NCBI RefSeq assembly: GCF_000485595.1 | Contig: NW_014577222.1 | Span: 251,939 to 273,335 of the forward strand | DNA: 21,397 nucleotides | Source of the DNA: Priapulus caudatus | Lineage: Eukaryota > Priapulida > Priapulimorpha > Priapulimorphida > Priapulidae | Direction of reading: 5' to 3' | Shown: positions 9,960 to 18,643 of the stretch, piece by piece | Layout: each line of letters begins with the position of its first letter | How positions within the stretch are numbered: position 1 is the first letter of the stretch | The notes under the pieces: generated by a model | Seen by the model: the letters and a program-made list of their open reading frames with translations, nothing else | Databases searched by the model: none | What the model was told of the DNA's origin: nothing | Program-made: the position numbers and the translations under genes

Positions 9960-10690
9960 CCAATCTTTTCCGGATCACAGCTGACGCTATCGGACGACAC
10001 CACATGGCCGAAGAAAACAGCACTCTTTTGGAAAAGGCTGCACTTGGACGGCCTCAGGCACAGTCCTGCCTCACGCAAACGCTGAAACACATTGCGAAGG
10101 TTGCCCAGCGCACCCTCAAATGTGGAGCCGAAAACAATAACATTGTCCATGTATACTAAGCACTCCCTCTACTGGAGACCTCTCAAGACGAGTTTCATTA
10201 GCCGTTCAAAGGTGGTGGTTGCATTTACGAGGCCGAATGGCATAACTCGGAGTTACAATAGGCCTCGCTTTTCCCCAAACGCAGTCTTGGCTGCATCCCG
10301 GTAATCCATTTCAACCTGCCAGAAACCACTGGCCAGATCAAGCGTGGAAAACCATGTGACCCCGGCGAGGGAATCCAAAGTATCGTCAATGCGGGGCAAG
10401 GGGTACGCATCCTTCCTTGTCACATCGTTGAATTTGCGGAAGTCGATGCAAAACCTCACTGCACCGTCCTTCTTGGTGACTAAAACCACTGGTGAAGCCC
10501 ATGGACTATCGCTTGGCTGCACGATGCCAGCATCCAACATCCGATCGAGCTCCTCGTCTAAGGCCTGCTGCTTTCCCAGCGGACAACGTTGGGGAGCCTG
10601 CTTAATCAGGTAATGGTTACCCGTGTCGATGGTATGCTTGACAACACAAGTTTGGCCCAATGCTCCACCCAGTGCTGCAAACTGATTGCG
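9960..10690 (-). other. Reverse transcriptase domain of pol, with two stops and a YMDN active site
   Basis: Recognisable motifs are SPWASPVVLVTKKDG, VRFCIDFRKFN, DAYPLPRIDD, the first catalytic Asp in FSTLDLASGFWQ, then MPFGLVNA and YMDNVIVFG. The domain contains the TAA at 10253-10255 and the TAG at 10169-10171. The YxDD box reads Y-M-D-N, with Asn encoded by AAT at 10142-10144. The second metal-binding Asp is therefore lost and polymerase activity should be abolished even if the stops were read through. Confidence 0.92.
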
Positions 10691-11199
10691 GTAAGCGTCA
10701 ACCGTCTCTATTACCGCACCACGCTGCTCGGTCGTCACACTAGCATCCATCCCGTTGATCAATCCTTGGAGATGTAACGGCACTTGCTGAACTGCCTTCT
10801 CCGCCGAGTTGCACTCGCCATCGCCCACTCTCCCTACTTGAGCAATGTCCTCTAAGTGGGCCAACTCTGCTCCCTGCTGGATAACGACCTCCTCGGACCC
10901 CACGTTGACTACTGCCAGAGGCACCCGGTTTCCCGCCGTGTCAACCAAACAATGCGCCATCACAACTCCCCGGCGTGCCCTGCCTTCAGCAAACCGACGC
11001 GTAGGCTCCACGATCGCCAGATGGGCGACCACCCAACCTGACCGGCGCACACTGCCATGCACCACGGCTCGGTGTCTCGCCGGAATTTGCACAGTTCGGG
11101 GCGCACACAAACGATGATCGTCGACAGGCCGTCCGCCGTAAAGGGCATGAGTAACCCCGTCGATCGTGAGGTAGCCGCGACCCGTGTCCAGTTGACAGT

Positions 11200-11480
11200 T
11201 GTGCTGGCACATGAAGTCCATGCCTAGCATGCCACTAACTTCTCTCATCTGTACTACCAGCACATCGTGCAAATAGCGCTGGCCACCAAACCCAAGCTGC
11301 ACTTCACACTCGCCCAGCGTCGGTAATGGCCGTTGCTGAACGTCGACCACTTCTGCAACCGTGGGGGTCAGTCCAGGCTTCCCCTGAGGCAACCTTTCGT
11401 GGGCCCCGCTATCTAGTAGAGTCACCTCTGCACCGGTGTCCAGCAGGAACTCTACCGCCTTCCCACACACTACAAGTCCA
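11200..11480 (-). other. Retropepsin-like aspartic protease domain of pol
   Basis: The catalytic loop reads LLDTGAEVTLL, with the DTGA codons at 11429-11440. About 65 residues later comes a hydrophobic GMLGMDFM motif, the counterpart of the retropepsin ILG helix region. The enzyme would act as a homodimer to cut Gag and Gag-Pol. No lesion is seen in this domain. Confidence 0.85.
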
Positions 11481-11589
11481 ACTCGCCAGGACGGCATATT
11501 CAGTACCGCCCAAATCTCCGACCTTCTCGGTTGCTCTGTCTGCCGTTTTCCTTGGTAGGCTGAAGCCCTTGGCACGGACTCCGCCTTCC

Positions 11590-13041
11590 CTAGTTTCCCG
11601 GCCTAGACCAGGCCCGAACAACTCCCAACTCTTTCGCCATGCACCCCGCCTTGTACGGTTGTCGCCGAGGTGATTCGTTACCTGTCCAACCTGCTCTGCC
11701 TGGCGGTGGTCCCCCGCATCCTCGTGCTGCGTCGGCATAGCTTTGTTGCCCATTCTCACTGTACTTCTGTGGCCCATGATGGTCGAGCTCTTCTCGCTGG
11801 CGTCTCCTCCGTTCCGGGCACTCTCGCGCGAAATGGCCCACCTCTCCGCACTCGTAGCAGGTCACTGGTCTGTGTCCCTGACCATTAGACCCTCTCTTAC
11901 GATCTCTGGCCCTGCGGCTGCCAGGAGGCGCCGGGCGTTGGACGCTGGGTCCCCCACTACTTAGAAGGTCACTTAACATCTGCTTGATCTCCTGAAGATC
12001 CTGTGACGGAACAGCGGCTGCGGCATTTTCCCCGGAACTGGCTTCTTCGAATTTCGACACTGGTGCCACCTGGGGCTTCTTCAGCAGGGCGGGCCCGAGC
12101 ACCACCAGCATGTCATAGTCGGTGGCAAATGCTGCAGCTGCTTCGATGGTTGTACATCCCTTGCTCAGGATATACGCGCGGTGGCCCTCTGTGGGCAGTT
12201 TATCCACAAGTCGCCCCTTGAGCCGTCGACTTAGGTTATCTGCTGCCGCCCACGTCATGGCCGACCAGGCCAGTTTTCGCAGCTGTCTCGCGTACTCAAG
12301 CCACTCTTCTCCTAGAAGACGACGGCGGGCCGCGAGGATAGCCTGGTCTCTCTCTTCTCGGTGAGCCGTCCCATACCTCTCCTGGAGTTCTCTTCGGAGG
12401 CACTCCTCGCTGGGCACTCCCTCGTACTCTTCCAGAGCATCCGCCGCAGGCCACACAAGAGCCGCCGCAAGCTGTTCTGCGCGCTTGGACGGATCACACT
12501 TGTTTCACCGAGCCGTAATGTCAAACCGCCGCAGAAAACTACCCAGCGGCGCACCAGCAGCCCCAGAGTAGGGCGCCAACTTCATGTCGGCGCGAGTCCT
12601 CCGTAGATTCCCCGCGTGAGGTGTCGCCATATCCTCCCCCGGCCTCCCGACCTTTATTCCTTGCCCTGTCGGCGATTGTTCCGCCTGATTCCAGGGTGTT
12701 TCTGTCTGCAGTTGCGGCTGCACCTCCCATGCGTCCACCTCAGACTCATCGCCAGTCATCCAGTCCAACCTCCTACCTTCACGCTTGCCATCCCGTGAAA
12801 GGTCTTCAGAGGCGCCCGCCAAGTCGATGACGTCTTGCAGCAACTGCCTGGCTCTTCTATGTCTCTGCTGCTCCACCTCCCGCACCGACCGCAGTTGCCC
12901 ATCGATGCTCCGTGGCGGCCGCCGAGGCGTCTCCCTCTCCGCTACTACTGCTGGGCTGACAGCCTGACCATCCTCCAACAAGTTCGGTGTCAACACCGGT
13001 GGGCTGACAGACTCCTCCTCTTCACCTGCCTCTCCTTCCAT
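11590..13041 (-). pseudogene. gag: gag polyprotein with CCHC zinc knuckle, one in-frame stop
   Basis: The frame starts at ATG 13039-13041, 23 bases after the primer-binding site, and ends at TAG 11590-11592, about 483 codons. It is interrupted by a TGA at 12505-12507, with the same frame resuming on the far side. The N-terminal 150 residues or so are acidic and Arg-rich with low similarity to anything I know. The middle (LRRELQERYGTAHREERD, LRKLAWSAM and following) matches the helical capsid-type region of Ty3/gypsy Gag. The C-terminus is basic (RRARDRKRG) and has a single zinc knuckle, CYECGEVGHFARECP, encoded at 11818-11859. Gag would form the particle shell and package the RNA. The stop lies inside the capsid-like region, so no full-length Gag can be made by normal reading. 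Confidence 0.92.
11593..11599 (-). promoter_or_regulatory. Probable programmed -1 ribosomal frameshift heptamer between gag and pol
   Basis: The minus strand reads G GGA AAC in the gag frame, which fits X XXY YYZ, and is followed immediately by the gag stop TAG (11590-11592). A one-base backward slip places the ribosome in the pol frame (GGG AAA CTA GGG), which is open from 11602 through the protease. The relative frame of gag and pol is the one required for -1. Only small hairpins (for example around GGCTTCAGCC, about 11557-11566) are visible downstream by eye; a pseudoknot cannot be judged without folding. Confidence 0.7.
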
Positions 13042-13064
13042 TGCTCGCCCTGCCTACGCCGCGA

Positions 13065-13082
13065 TCCCTGCTCACGGCACTA
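13065..13082 (-). other. Primer-binding site, tRNA-His-like
   Basis: One base inside the 5' LTR the element strand reads TAGTGCCGTGAGCAGGGA. From memory, the complement of a metazoan tRNA-His 3' end begins TGGTGCCGTGACCAGGAT, so 14 of 18 positions agree, including an unbroken GTGCCGTGA block. The mismatch in the TGG triplet fits later decay. This is the site where a host tRNA would prime minus-strand DNA synthesis. Confidence 0.6.
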
Positions 13083-13083
13083 C

Positions 13084-14360
13084 TGTAGCGTTTTCTCTCT
13101 CTCTCCTTTTACTACTTGACTACTACCATTGGCCGTGGTATAGGTCCGATTGCCGTTGTCGCCGCGCACCCTGACAGGGCCGTTACCACCCCGTCCTTTA
13201 CGAGCTCGATCACAAGGATCGCGACAAAGTCGAGGCAGCCAAACACCCGGGCGTCGAGAAAAGCGGGGAGGGGGGGTTCCGGTCGTCCAGTGAGAGATAC
13301 GGAGGGGGGAAGTGCCGGTCACGAAGCGAGAAGTAATAAGTAGGAAGGAGAAGTATGTTTATTGTTTATTAGGTAATGCTTGCTATAGCCTCGCGTCACA
13401 CATCTACCAACACAGCGACAGCAGCACGTTCGCTCCGAGCCAGACTCGAGTCATCATCGCGCGCGATTCGACGCGTAAGACCATCACGCCACCGTAACAC
13501 GCTAACTAATAATCACTACGTGCGATTTAAACGCCAGTGCCTATACATCACAAATAAGGTCGGATAACAGATCACTTCGCTATACCGTAGACTGTCTAAC
13601 GAGCGTCGTCCTCGCAGTGGCGACCCCTGGTGTACAAAAATGTGTACACGTACATATACACTACCTACACATACAGCTACGTATAATTACTACACTCTTA
13701 GTGTAGGCCTACAGCCATCTGCATCAGCAGATCACTTCGCTATACCGTAGACTGTCTAACGAGCGTCGTCCTCGCAGTGGCGACCCCTGGTGTACAAAAT
13801 ATGCGGAAGCTCGGTTTGCGGGGCGAATGCAAAATGTTGAGGAACAGTGAGTGTCACCGTTAGCTTAAACTGTAGTAACGCGAGTGTTTACAAGCTCACT
13901 CACAACCTCCGATGTGTCTGCGCACACTCACCGCACACGCCAGCTACATATAATTATTACACCATCCATTCCGTACAGTACATTCCGTACATGAATCCTA
14001 CATATATCCGTATAGAAATCCTACAGTATTCCGTACATTCGATACAGTATACATACCACACTAGTAGTAGTACTAGTACCGTACGCGCAATAAGCCTACG
14101 AAGATCTGATATAACACTGATTCACACATGCACGATTGATATCGCCCGGACACATTCTAAAACACAGCTGCTCTCCCATAACCTCCCGCGTGTCTCTCTC
14201 TTTTCGCGCCGTTTCTGCCTATTGTTTTTACCAGGCCCTTCTCGCGGAGGGTACACACAAATTGTTCATTGCGGGACACCCCCACTATCGCCATCTCTCG
14301 TGAGATAAAACTATAACACCCGCTACAGCAACGCACGATCCTGAAAGCGAATCTGCTACA
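13084..14360 (-). repeat. 5' LTR (right copy), 1277 bp
   Basis: On the element strand it begins TGTAGCAG and ends CGCTACA. It is homologous to 6808-7954 but carries an extra segment bounded by two identical 72-bp copies (13568-13639 and 13728-13799). It should hold the element's promoter. I cannot place a TATA box confidently. Tandem AATAAA signals are at 13358-13370. The open frame at 13847-14308 is the LTR and not a gene. Confidence 0.95.
13568..13799. repeat. 72-bp direct duplication inside the 5' LTR
   Basis: The segment from cagatcacttcgc to gtgtacaaaa occurs at 13568-13639 and again at 13728-13799 (period 160) with no differences seen. The 3' LTR has only one copy (about 7305-7376), and it differs at four positions. 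The 88 bases between the copies include a stretch (cagctacgtataattac) resembling LTR sequence further on at about 13943. Confidence 0.9.
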
Positions 14361-14364
14361 CATA
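14361..14364. repeat. Right target-site duplication (CATA)
   Basis: CATA follows the terminal CA of the right LTR and matches 6804-6807, marking the original insertion site. Confidence 0.8.
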
Positions 14365-14399
14365 CATTTAAAGACCGTAACGCAGCCACTGTAACTATA

Positions 14400-14500
14400 A
14401 GGTATCTACCAGCCGGCACACGTTATATTGGGGCTTCTTTTTGTTCATAAAGAGAGCTGCTGTTATGAACACTAATGCAAATTACATTTATCAGATACCT
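14400..14500. repeat. Nested pair of 8-bp inverted repeats
   Basis: The outer arms aggtatct (14400-14407) and agatacct (14493-14500) enclose inner arms gttcataa (14443-14450) and ttatgaac (14463-14470), all perfect. A consensus octamer ATGCAAAT lies between them at 14475-14482. Function is unknown, and chance is possible for arms this short. Confidence 0.4.
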
Positions 14501-14547
14501 CTTCTACAGTTATTTTCTTACAAAATGTCATTTCTATCAATAGTAAC

Positions 14548-14559
14548 TGCGCATGCGCG
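14548..14559. promoter_or_regulatory. Perfect NRF-1-type palindrome
   Basis: TGCGCATGCGCG fits the YGCGCAYGCGCR consensus at every position. It is close to a CA/CG alternating tract, which raises the chance expectation. No gene start is visible nearby. Confidence 0.25.
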
Positions 14560-14640
14560 AACACATCTTCGCCGGTAAAACAACCAATGTTTGGAATAAT
14601 CGGCAATAATGTTTCGCAGGTTGACGTTCGCACATGCACA

Positions 14641-14712
14641 ATACCTGCGCGTACACACACGCACGCACGCGCACGCACACACGCACGCACGCGCACGCAC
14701 GCACGCAAGCAA
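14641..14712. repeat. Alternating purine-pyrimidine CA/CG tract
   Basis: A run of acgcacgcac and cacacacg words. Long alternating purine-pyrimidine DNA with CG steps can adopt the Z form. Cys/Val/Arg/Ala-rich frames on the minus strand (14472-14756) are products of this repeat. Confidence 0.85.
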
Positions 14713-15088
14713 ACAAACGCCGCGTACAAACAAGGAGCCGCATGCTGTGTGTACACGTCCCCAGTATATGCGCGTACGTATAGCTCTACGCGGCGATGCT
14801 TCCCGTCAAAGAAAACCCATTAAACGTGACGGATGTCGATTATCCCTGTAGCTCTGCCACGGATGGGCTTGCAAGCATGCACGGGCTGAGACATGCTTCA
14901 CGAGCTCTCTCCGATGTCGCGAGGTAGTCAACCTGCGGCTAATGTCAAATCTCCTGTCGACTGGCAAAGGCAATCATTTCTAAATCAGCGACGGGTTGCC
15001 GCGGCGGCGCTAGCTCTGATCGCGTCTGCTCATCGTCGTCGCTGCATGCCCGCCGACGCTGAATCCCTGCTGGAGAGAGCCGATGCCA
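14713..15088. other. Unique DNA, no gene recognised
   Basis: An open frame starts at 14893 with about 65 non-repetitive codons and then runs into the GA tract as Arg/Glu repeats. I see no family match, and the extension is purely repeat-driven, so I do not call a gene. Confidence 0.55.
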
Positions 15089-15162
15089 AAATAAGTGGAA
15101 AGAGAGATAGGGTAGTAGGGGAGAGAGCGAGAGAGGGTAAAAGTAAAGAAATAGAGAGAGAA

Positions 15163-15194
<32 letters not shown>

Positions 15195-15265
15195 AAGCGC
15201 GAGAGAGATTTGTGGAGAGAGATGGGGTGACAAGGAAAGAGGGGGAGAGGGAAGGATACACAATA

Positions 15266-15311
<46 letters not shown>

Positions 15312-15675
15312 ATGGGGAAGAGATATAGGGTGCGCGCGAAGGAGAGTAAGAGCTAGAGGGAGAGCACGAGAGAGAGAGAGAGAGAAAGAAAGGGGGAGAA
15401 CGAAAAAGGAGAAAGAGTTTGGGAGAGATATAGGAAGAGATACAGAGAGGGAGAGAGAGAGAGAGAGTGGAAACAAAGAAAAGATGGAAAGGGGGGAGAC
15501 ACAATAAGAGAGAGAGAGAGAGACAGACAGACAGAAAGAGAGATAGCGCGCGCGTGACAGAGAGAGAGAGAAAGCGAGAGAGAAAGAAAGACACAGAAAG
15601 GGAGAGAGTGGGAGAGAGAGAGAGACAGAGCAAGAATGGAAAAAAATATTAAGAGAATGGGAAGAATGGAGAACG
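15089..15675. repeat. GA polypurine tract, about 580 bp
   Basis: The plus strand is almost all purine (gagaga, gaaaga, ggggag words) with scattered single pyrimidines, plus a short agacagacag run at 15522-15534. Long frames on both strands are repeat peptides: Arg-Glu on plus, Ser-Leu on minus. Polypurine mirror repeats of this length can form triplex (H-DNA). Confidence 0.92.
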
Positions 15676-16364
15676 AGAGAATCGAAGACGAATCGTTGCT
15701 CCGGCTGTGATTCACGCCAAATGCGACTTTGAATAACCTGTCGAACGAACGTTGATAAAGATTGCCACGAGCTAGCGAGCGAGCACTCAAACTAAACGGC
15801 GCAAAAGAACGCCAATTACGCCACTGTCCACGAGCACCGCGTAGCTGCATCTCAATGTGGCTTACGGTGCACATGAAGTTGACGCGGGGTGTGGGAGGCG
15901 TCATCTTTTGAGGCGTCATTTTGATGCTTCTCAGGGGTCATGGGCGACTGACGCAGAAGTAAACGCAAGATGAGTGAATGATCATCTCATGACGAACCAA
16001 GGGTCATCTTCACATGACACAGGAATCATCGCGTTGTGAGGCTCCAGGGTCGGCCGTTGGGATTCGACTGAAATAGAACGCGCAATTCCGTAGAGAATGC
16101 GTAGTTACACGTAGGACGGGAGATATGAGGAATGCGGGGAGGAGGATGGGAAGGGAGGCGAGGGAAAGGGTGCCATCGTAGCTTCTTATATAGGAAATTT
16201 ACTACAGCCGAGGCTTGACGCTACACGCGCATTCCTGCCGACAGCTAATCACCGCCTGCCTTCATCAAAACGTCGTGACGATTGACGACACAATAATGAC
16301 GGCGGAGGGCGCTGGGTTTCTCTTGATCAGCTCAGGAATTGGAGCGCCTGCGGCGAGCTAGTGG
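15676..16364. other. Unique DNA, nothing recognised
   Basis: No gene is seen. A small purine-rich patch lies at about 16130-16170, and scattered tcat/atga words occur at 15900-16030 without clear periodicity. Confidence 0.55.
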
Positions 16365-16604
16365 ATGGACAGAGCTAATATAGAGCGGTTGCCACCGGGG
16401 GTGATTTGGAGAAAGATGAGTCCTGGATTGGAAATTCTGATTGAACAGCGCGCGAAGCAGAAGCGGCTGGCCAGGGATCTCAGTGGCATGGGTTGAGTCT
16501 TGAAGAGGCCGGAAGAGATTAGGTTATCGAACTGGTTCAAGTTGATGGACAAAGTATCTCACTTCTATCAGCGCGTTGGCGATGATGGAACCGATGTGCC
16601 CTGA
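16365..16604 (+). pseudogene. Possible decayed coding fragment, unrecognised
   Basis: From ATG 16365 the frame reads 43 codons to a TGA at 16494-16496, then 35 more codons to a TGA at 16602-16604. The translation is Lys/Arg-rich with ordinary codon mix (for example RLPPGVIWRKMSPGLEILIE and later SNWFKLMDKVSHFYQR), unlike the surrounding simple sequence. An in-frame TAG lies two codons upstream of the ATG. No domain is recognised. It may be a relic of a mobile element or a chance reading; the minus strand is also partly open here. Confidence 0.12.
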
Positions 16605-16737
16605 GCCTGCTCGTGAGAAGACGATTCTCGTAAGTTCCGACGGAAGGAGTGGCGGAAGGATGGTGGAAGGCGCAGCCCAAGATATCTGGTTCGTCAGAAT
16701 GCAGCATGGATAGCCGGCGAGACGCGCCTCGTTATGC

Positions 16738-16965
16738 CTCCCATCTCTCACCTTCCTCTCTCTTCCCCCTTCTTCTCCTCTCTCCTCTCGCCTTCTCTCT
16801 CTCTCTACATACATATATATATATTATATATATAATATATATATATATATATATGTTGTATATCTATCTATCTATCCATCTATCCATCTATCCATCTATC
16901 CATCTATCCATCTATCCATCTATCTATCTATCTATCCATTTATCTATCTATCTATCTATCTATCA

Positions 16966-17008
<43 letters not shown>

Positions 17009-17055
17009 GCTATCTATCTATCTATCTAGCTAGCTATCTATCTATCTATCTCTTC

Positions 17056-17099
<44 letters not shown>

Positions 17100-17135
17100 T
17101 TCTCCCCTCTCTCTCTCTCTCATCTTCTCTCTTAA
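16738..17135. repeat. Compound microsatellite: TC, TA, TATC/CATC, TC
   Basis: A pyrimidine tract (16738-16806) is followed by TA repeats (about 16808-16856), then TATC with CATC variants (about 16860-17052), then TC (about 17059-17097) and further ct-rich sequence to 17135. The tetranucleotide part is far less decayed than the 2436-4148 array. The 126-codon frame across it (16649-17029) is repeat-derived. Confidence 0.93.
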
Positions 17136-17159
17136 GCTCTCTCATTCACCCTTCTGTCA

Positions 17160-17178
17160 CTATATATATATATATATA
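17160..17178. repeat. Short (TA)n run
   Basis: About nine TA dinucleotides, ending in acatacgacat. Confidence 0.8.
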
Positions 17179-17463
17179 CATACGACATACTCTCAGGCTG
17201 GGCGCACGCGCATATCTGCGTGATAGATAGCGCCGTACTGAGAGCGCAGGCGTCTCGCAGCCTGCTTGGCGGAGGGAAGGCCGATGGGCGGGTGATCACA
17301 GAACCGTAAATACGGCTTCCAATATTGATGGAACACGAAAGAGACATTTGCGTTTCTAGAAGCAATAAACCTTAACGAGGAAACGCGGCGCCGGATCGAA
17401 GGCGCCCGTGTTGATATTTTTCGCGAAATCGCGCGCGGAGAGAATTTTGCGTGAACAATTCAC

Positions 17464-17465
<2 letters not shown>

Positions 17466-17514
<49 letters not shown>
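17466..17514. repeat. (AT)n microsatellite, 49 bp uninterrupted
   Basis: A pure AT dinucleotide run without interruptions. It is self-complementary and likely to extrude as a cruciform and to vary in length between individuals. Confidence 0.95.
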
Positions 17515-17523
<9 letters not shown>

Positions 17524-18591
17524 GCTCATCCGCTGATGGCGAGGGAAGTCAGTCAGCCAGGGTGGTACACTCCACTCCACTCTCAATACGCACGTATTAT
17601 ATGTCTATAAGATATATTTTAATGTCTTTTTAATACCGGGTTTATATTTCGATCAGTGGAACAAAAACTCGTTAAAACATACCTATAGCTGCGTGTAGCC
17701 ATTGATGCCTCAGGTATCGCTACTGCGGACAGCATGGCGGCCGTGGTGGTCAGCGGTCGCGCATGCGCATAAGGAGCCACTGGACGCGCGTTATCGTGCT
17801 TGTTTTGATAATGTACTAACGATTAATTTTTGGCGCACGAGGGCGGGTAAGGGAAGGTGATGCTACGTACGCATCTTGGCGGCTTTCACTTTCCATCTCG
17901 CTGTTCGCTTTGTTCGTTAATAATTAAGCGTTAATGCGCGCACCAATCATTAATTCTTCATATAATGCCTGCCGACCGTAGGTGCAATCTTCCCGTACTT
18001 GCCTGATTGTCCACGTCAATTTATCCTGGCGCAAAAGCCCCTTGTACACTTGGCCGGCGGCCATCTTGGGAGCGCTAATAGATTTCATGTTATTTTTCAG
18101 CCGCCGGGTAAATCGTTGTTTCGAGTCACGTCCTTCCTGTTAATGTTTTTCCTGCGGTTTACCTAGCCGCGACATTACGCCGCACGGGGCGCCACGTGTG
18201 AGCATAGTCGCTAGCTCGTATTTCGCGAGTGATACAGTGAGAGAGAAAGAGAATATGTGCCGTGCACTGGCAGACAGGCGAGCGCACACACATGTACACA
18301 CGCGCGCGCTCGCAACATGCCGCAGTTGGTGCAGGGTACATCACGTGCCATAAAATAAAATCCAATGTTGCCCTTGCGAACGTTAATATTAATATATAAT
18401 AAAATGACCACCACGATCTTCAAAAGGAGGTCTGAATAATTGGAGGAGGGCAGTATATCAGATCTGGTAAAGCGTAATTATATTGATTGAAACACCCAGA
18501 ATGTTAAAAAAGACATGTGAATGTACTACAAGATTCCTTGCCGAAACCCAATAAAAATATTCTCGAGAGGTGTCACTAGTAGCGATTTGTT
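17515..18591. other. Unique DNA with scattered promoter-like motifs, no gene recognised
   Basis: No ORF or RNA gene is supported. A perfect NRF-1-type site lies at 17758-17769, and YY1-like cores occur: ATGGCGGCC at about 17734 and GGCGGCCATCTTGG at about 18056. A CA/CG stretch occurs at about 18285-18310. Confidence 0.5.
17758..17769. promoter_or_regulatory. Perfect NRF-1-type palindrome near YY1-like cores
   Basis: CGCGCATGCGCA matches YGCGCAYGCGCR fully. ATGGCGGCC lies 16 bases upstream, and GGCGGCCATCTTGG lies about 290 bases downstream. This pairing is common in TATA-less housekeeping promoters of animals, but no transcript can be inferred here. Confidence 0.3.
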
Positions 18592-18601
18592 TACGAGCCT
18601 G
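18592..18601. repeat. Left 10-bp target-site duplication
   Basis: TACGAGCCTG is repeated exactly at 19175-19184, in the same orientation, just outside the terminal inverted repeats. One extra G (18602) separates it from the left repeat. Confidence 0.8.
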
Positions 18602-18602
18602 G

Positions 18603-18643
18603 GTCGGCACATGTTTCCATGAACCAAAGTATGGTCGTGACGT
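18603..18643 (+). repeat. Left terminal inverted repeat, 41 bp
   Basis: It begins GTCGGCACATGTTTCC. Against the reverse complement of 19134-19174 only positions 3 and 8 differ. It overlaps a subterminal palindrome whose centre contains the CRE-like TGACGTCA at 18648-18655. Confidence 0.9.

Larger units (their letters stand above)
8183..11602 (-). pseudogene. pol: pol polyprotein (PR-RT-RNaseH-IN), disrupted
   Basis: One continuous frame runs from just after an upstream TAG (11603-11605) to a final stop at 8183. It is broken by three in-frame stops: TAA at 10253-10255, TAG at 10169-10171 and TGA at 8441-8443. All segments stay in the same frame, so the lesions are point substitutions and not frameshifts, except that the integrase tail may carry a deletion. 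Domains in order are an aspartic protease (DTGA), reverse transcriptase, RNase H (DAS, REL, TDH and NADG motifs) and integrase (HHCC, D-D-E). The protein has no ATG of its own near the start and sits in the -1 frame relative to gag. It would have been made as a Gag-Pol fusion by frameshifting at 11593-11599. The role would be polyprotein processing, reverse transcription in the particle and integration in the nucleus. Confidence 0.95.
6808..14360 (-). mobile_element. Ty3/gypsy LTR retrotransposon, full length but inactivated
   Basis: The 7553-bp element is on the minus strand. The order in its own direction is 5' LTR (13084-14360), primer-binding site, gag, pol (protease, reverse transcriptase, RNase H, integrase), polypurine tract, 3' LTR (6808-7954). 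The LTRs begin with TG and end with CA and are flanked by a CATA duplication. The pol order with integrase last defines Ty3/gypsy rather than Ty1/copia. There is no env frame: only about 215 bases separate the end of pol from the polypurine tract. Four in-frame stops, a changed RT active-site residue and a shortened integrase tail show it cannot supply its own proteins. By eye there are about 14 differences in about 320 aligned LTR bases (7040-7365 against 13314-13625), so the insertion is not recent. Confidence 0.97.

Noticed and set aside
12312-12554. Alternative-frame 80-codon ORF bridging the gag stop
   Set aside because: The gag frame itself continues in phase on both sides of the TGA with capsid-like sequence. 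The other frame is a shadow.
13847-14308. 153-codon plus-strand ORF
   Set aside because: It lies wholly inside the LTR and is not preserved as one frame in the other LTR. Simple repeats contribute part of it.
15010-15633. Long Ser/Leu-rich (minus) and Arg/Glu-rich (plus) ORFs of about 200 codons
   Set aside because: Both are translations of the GA/TC tract. Period-2 repeats rarely contain stops, so length is not evidence of coding.
16649-17029. 126-codon ORF with Ile/Tyr/Leu/Ser repeats
   Set aside because: It is translated TATC and TA microsatellite.
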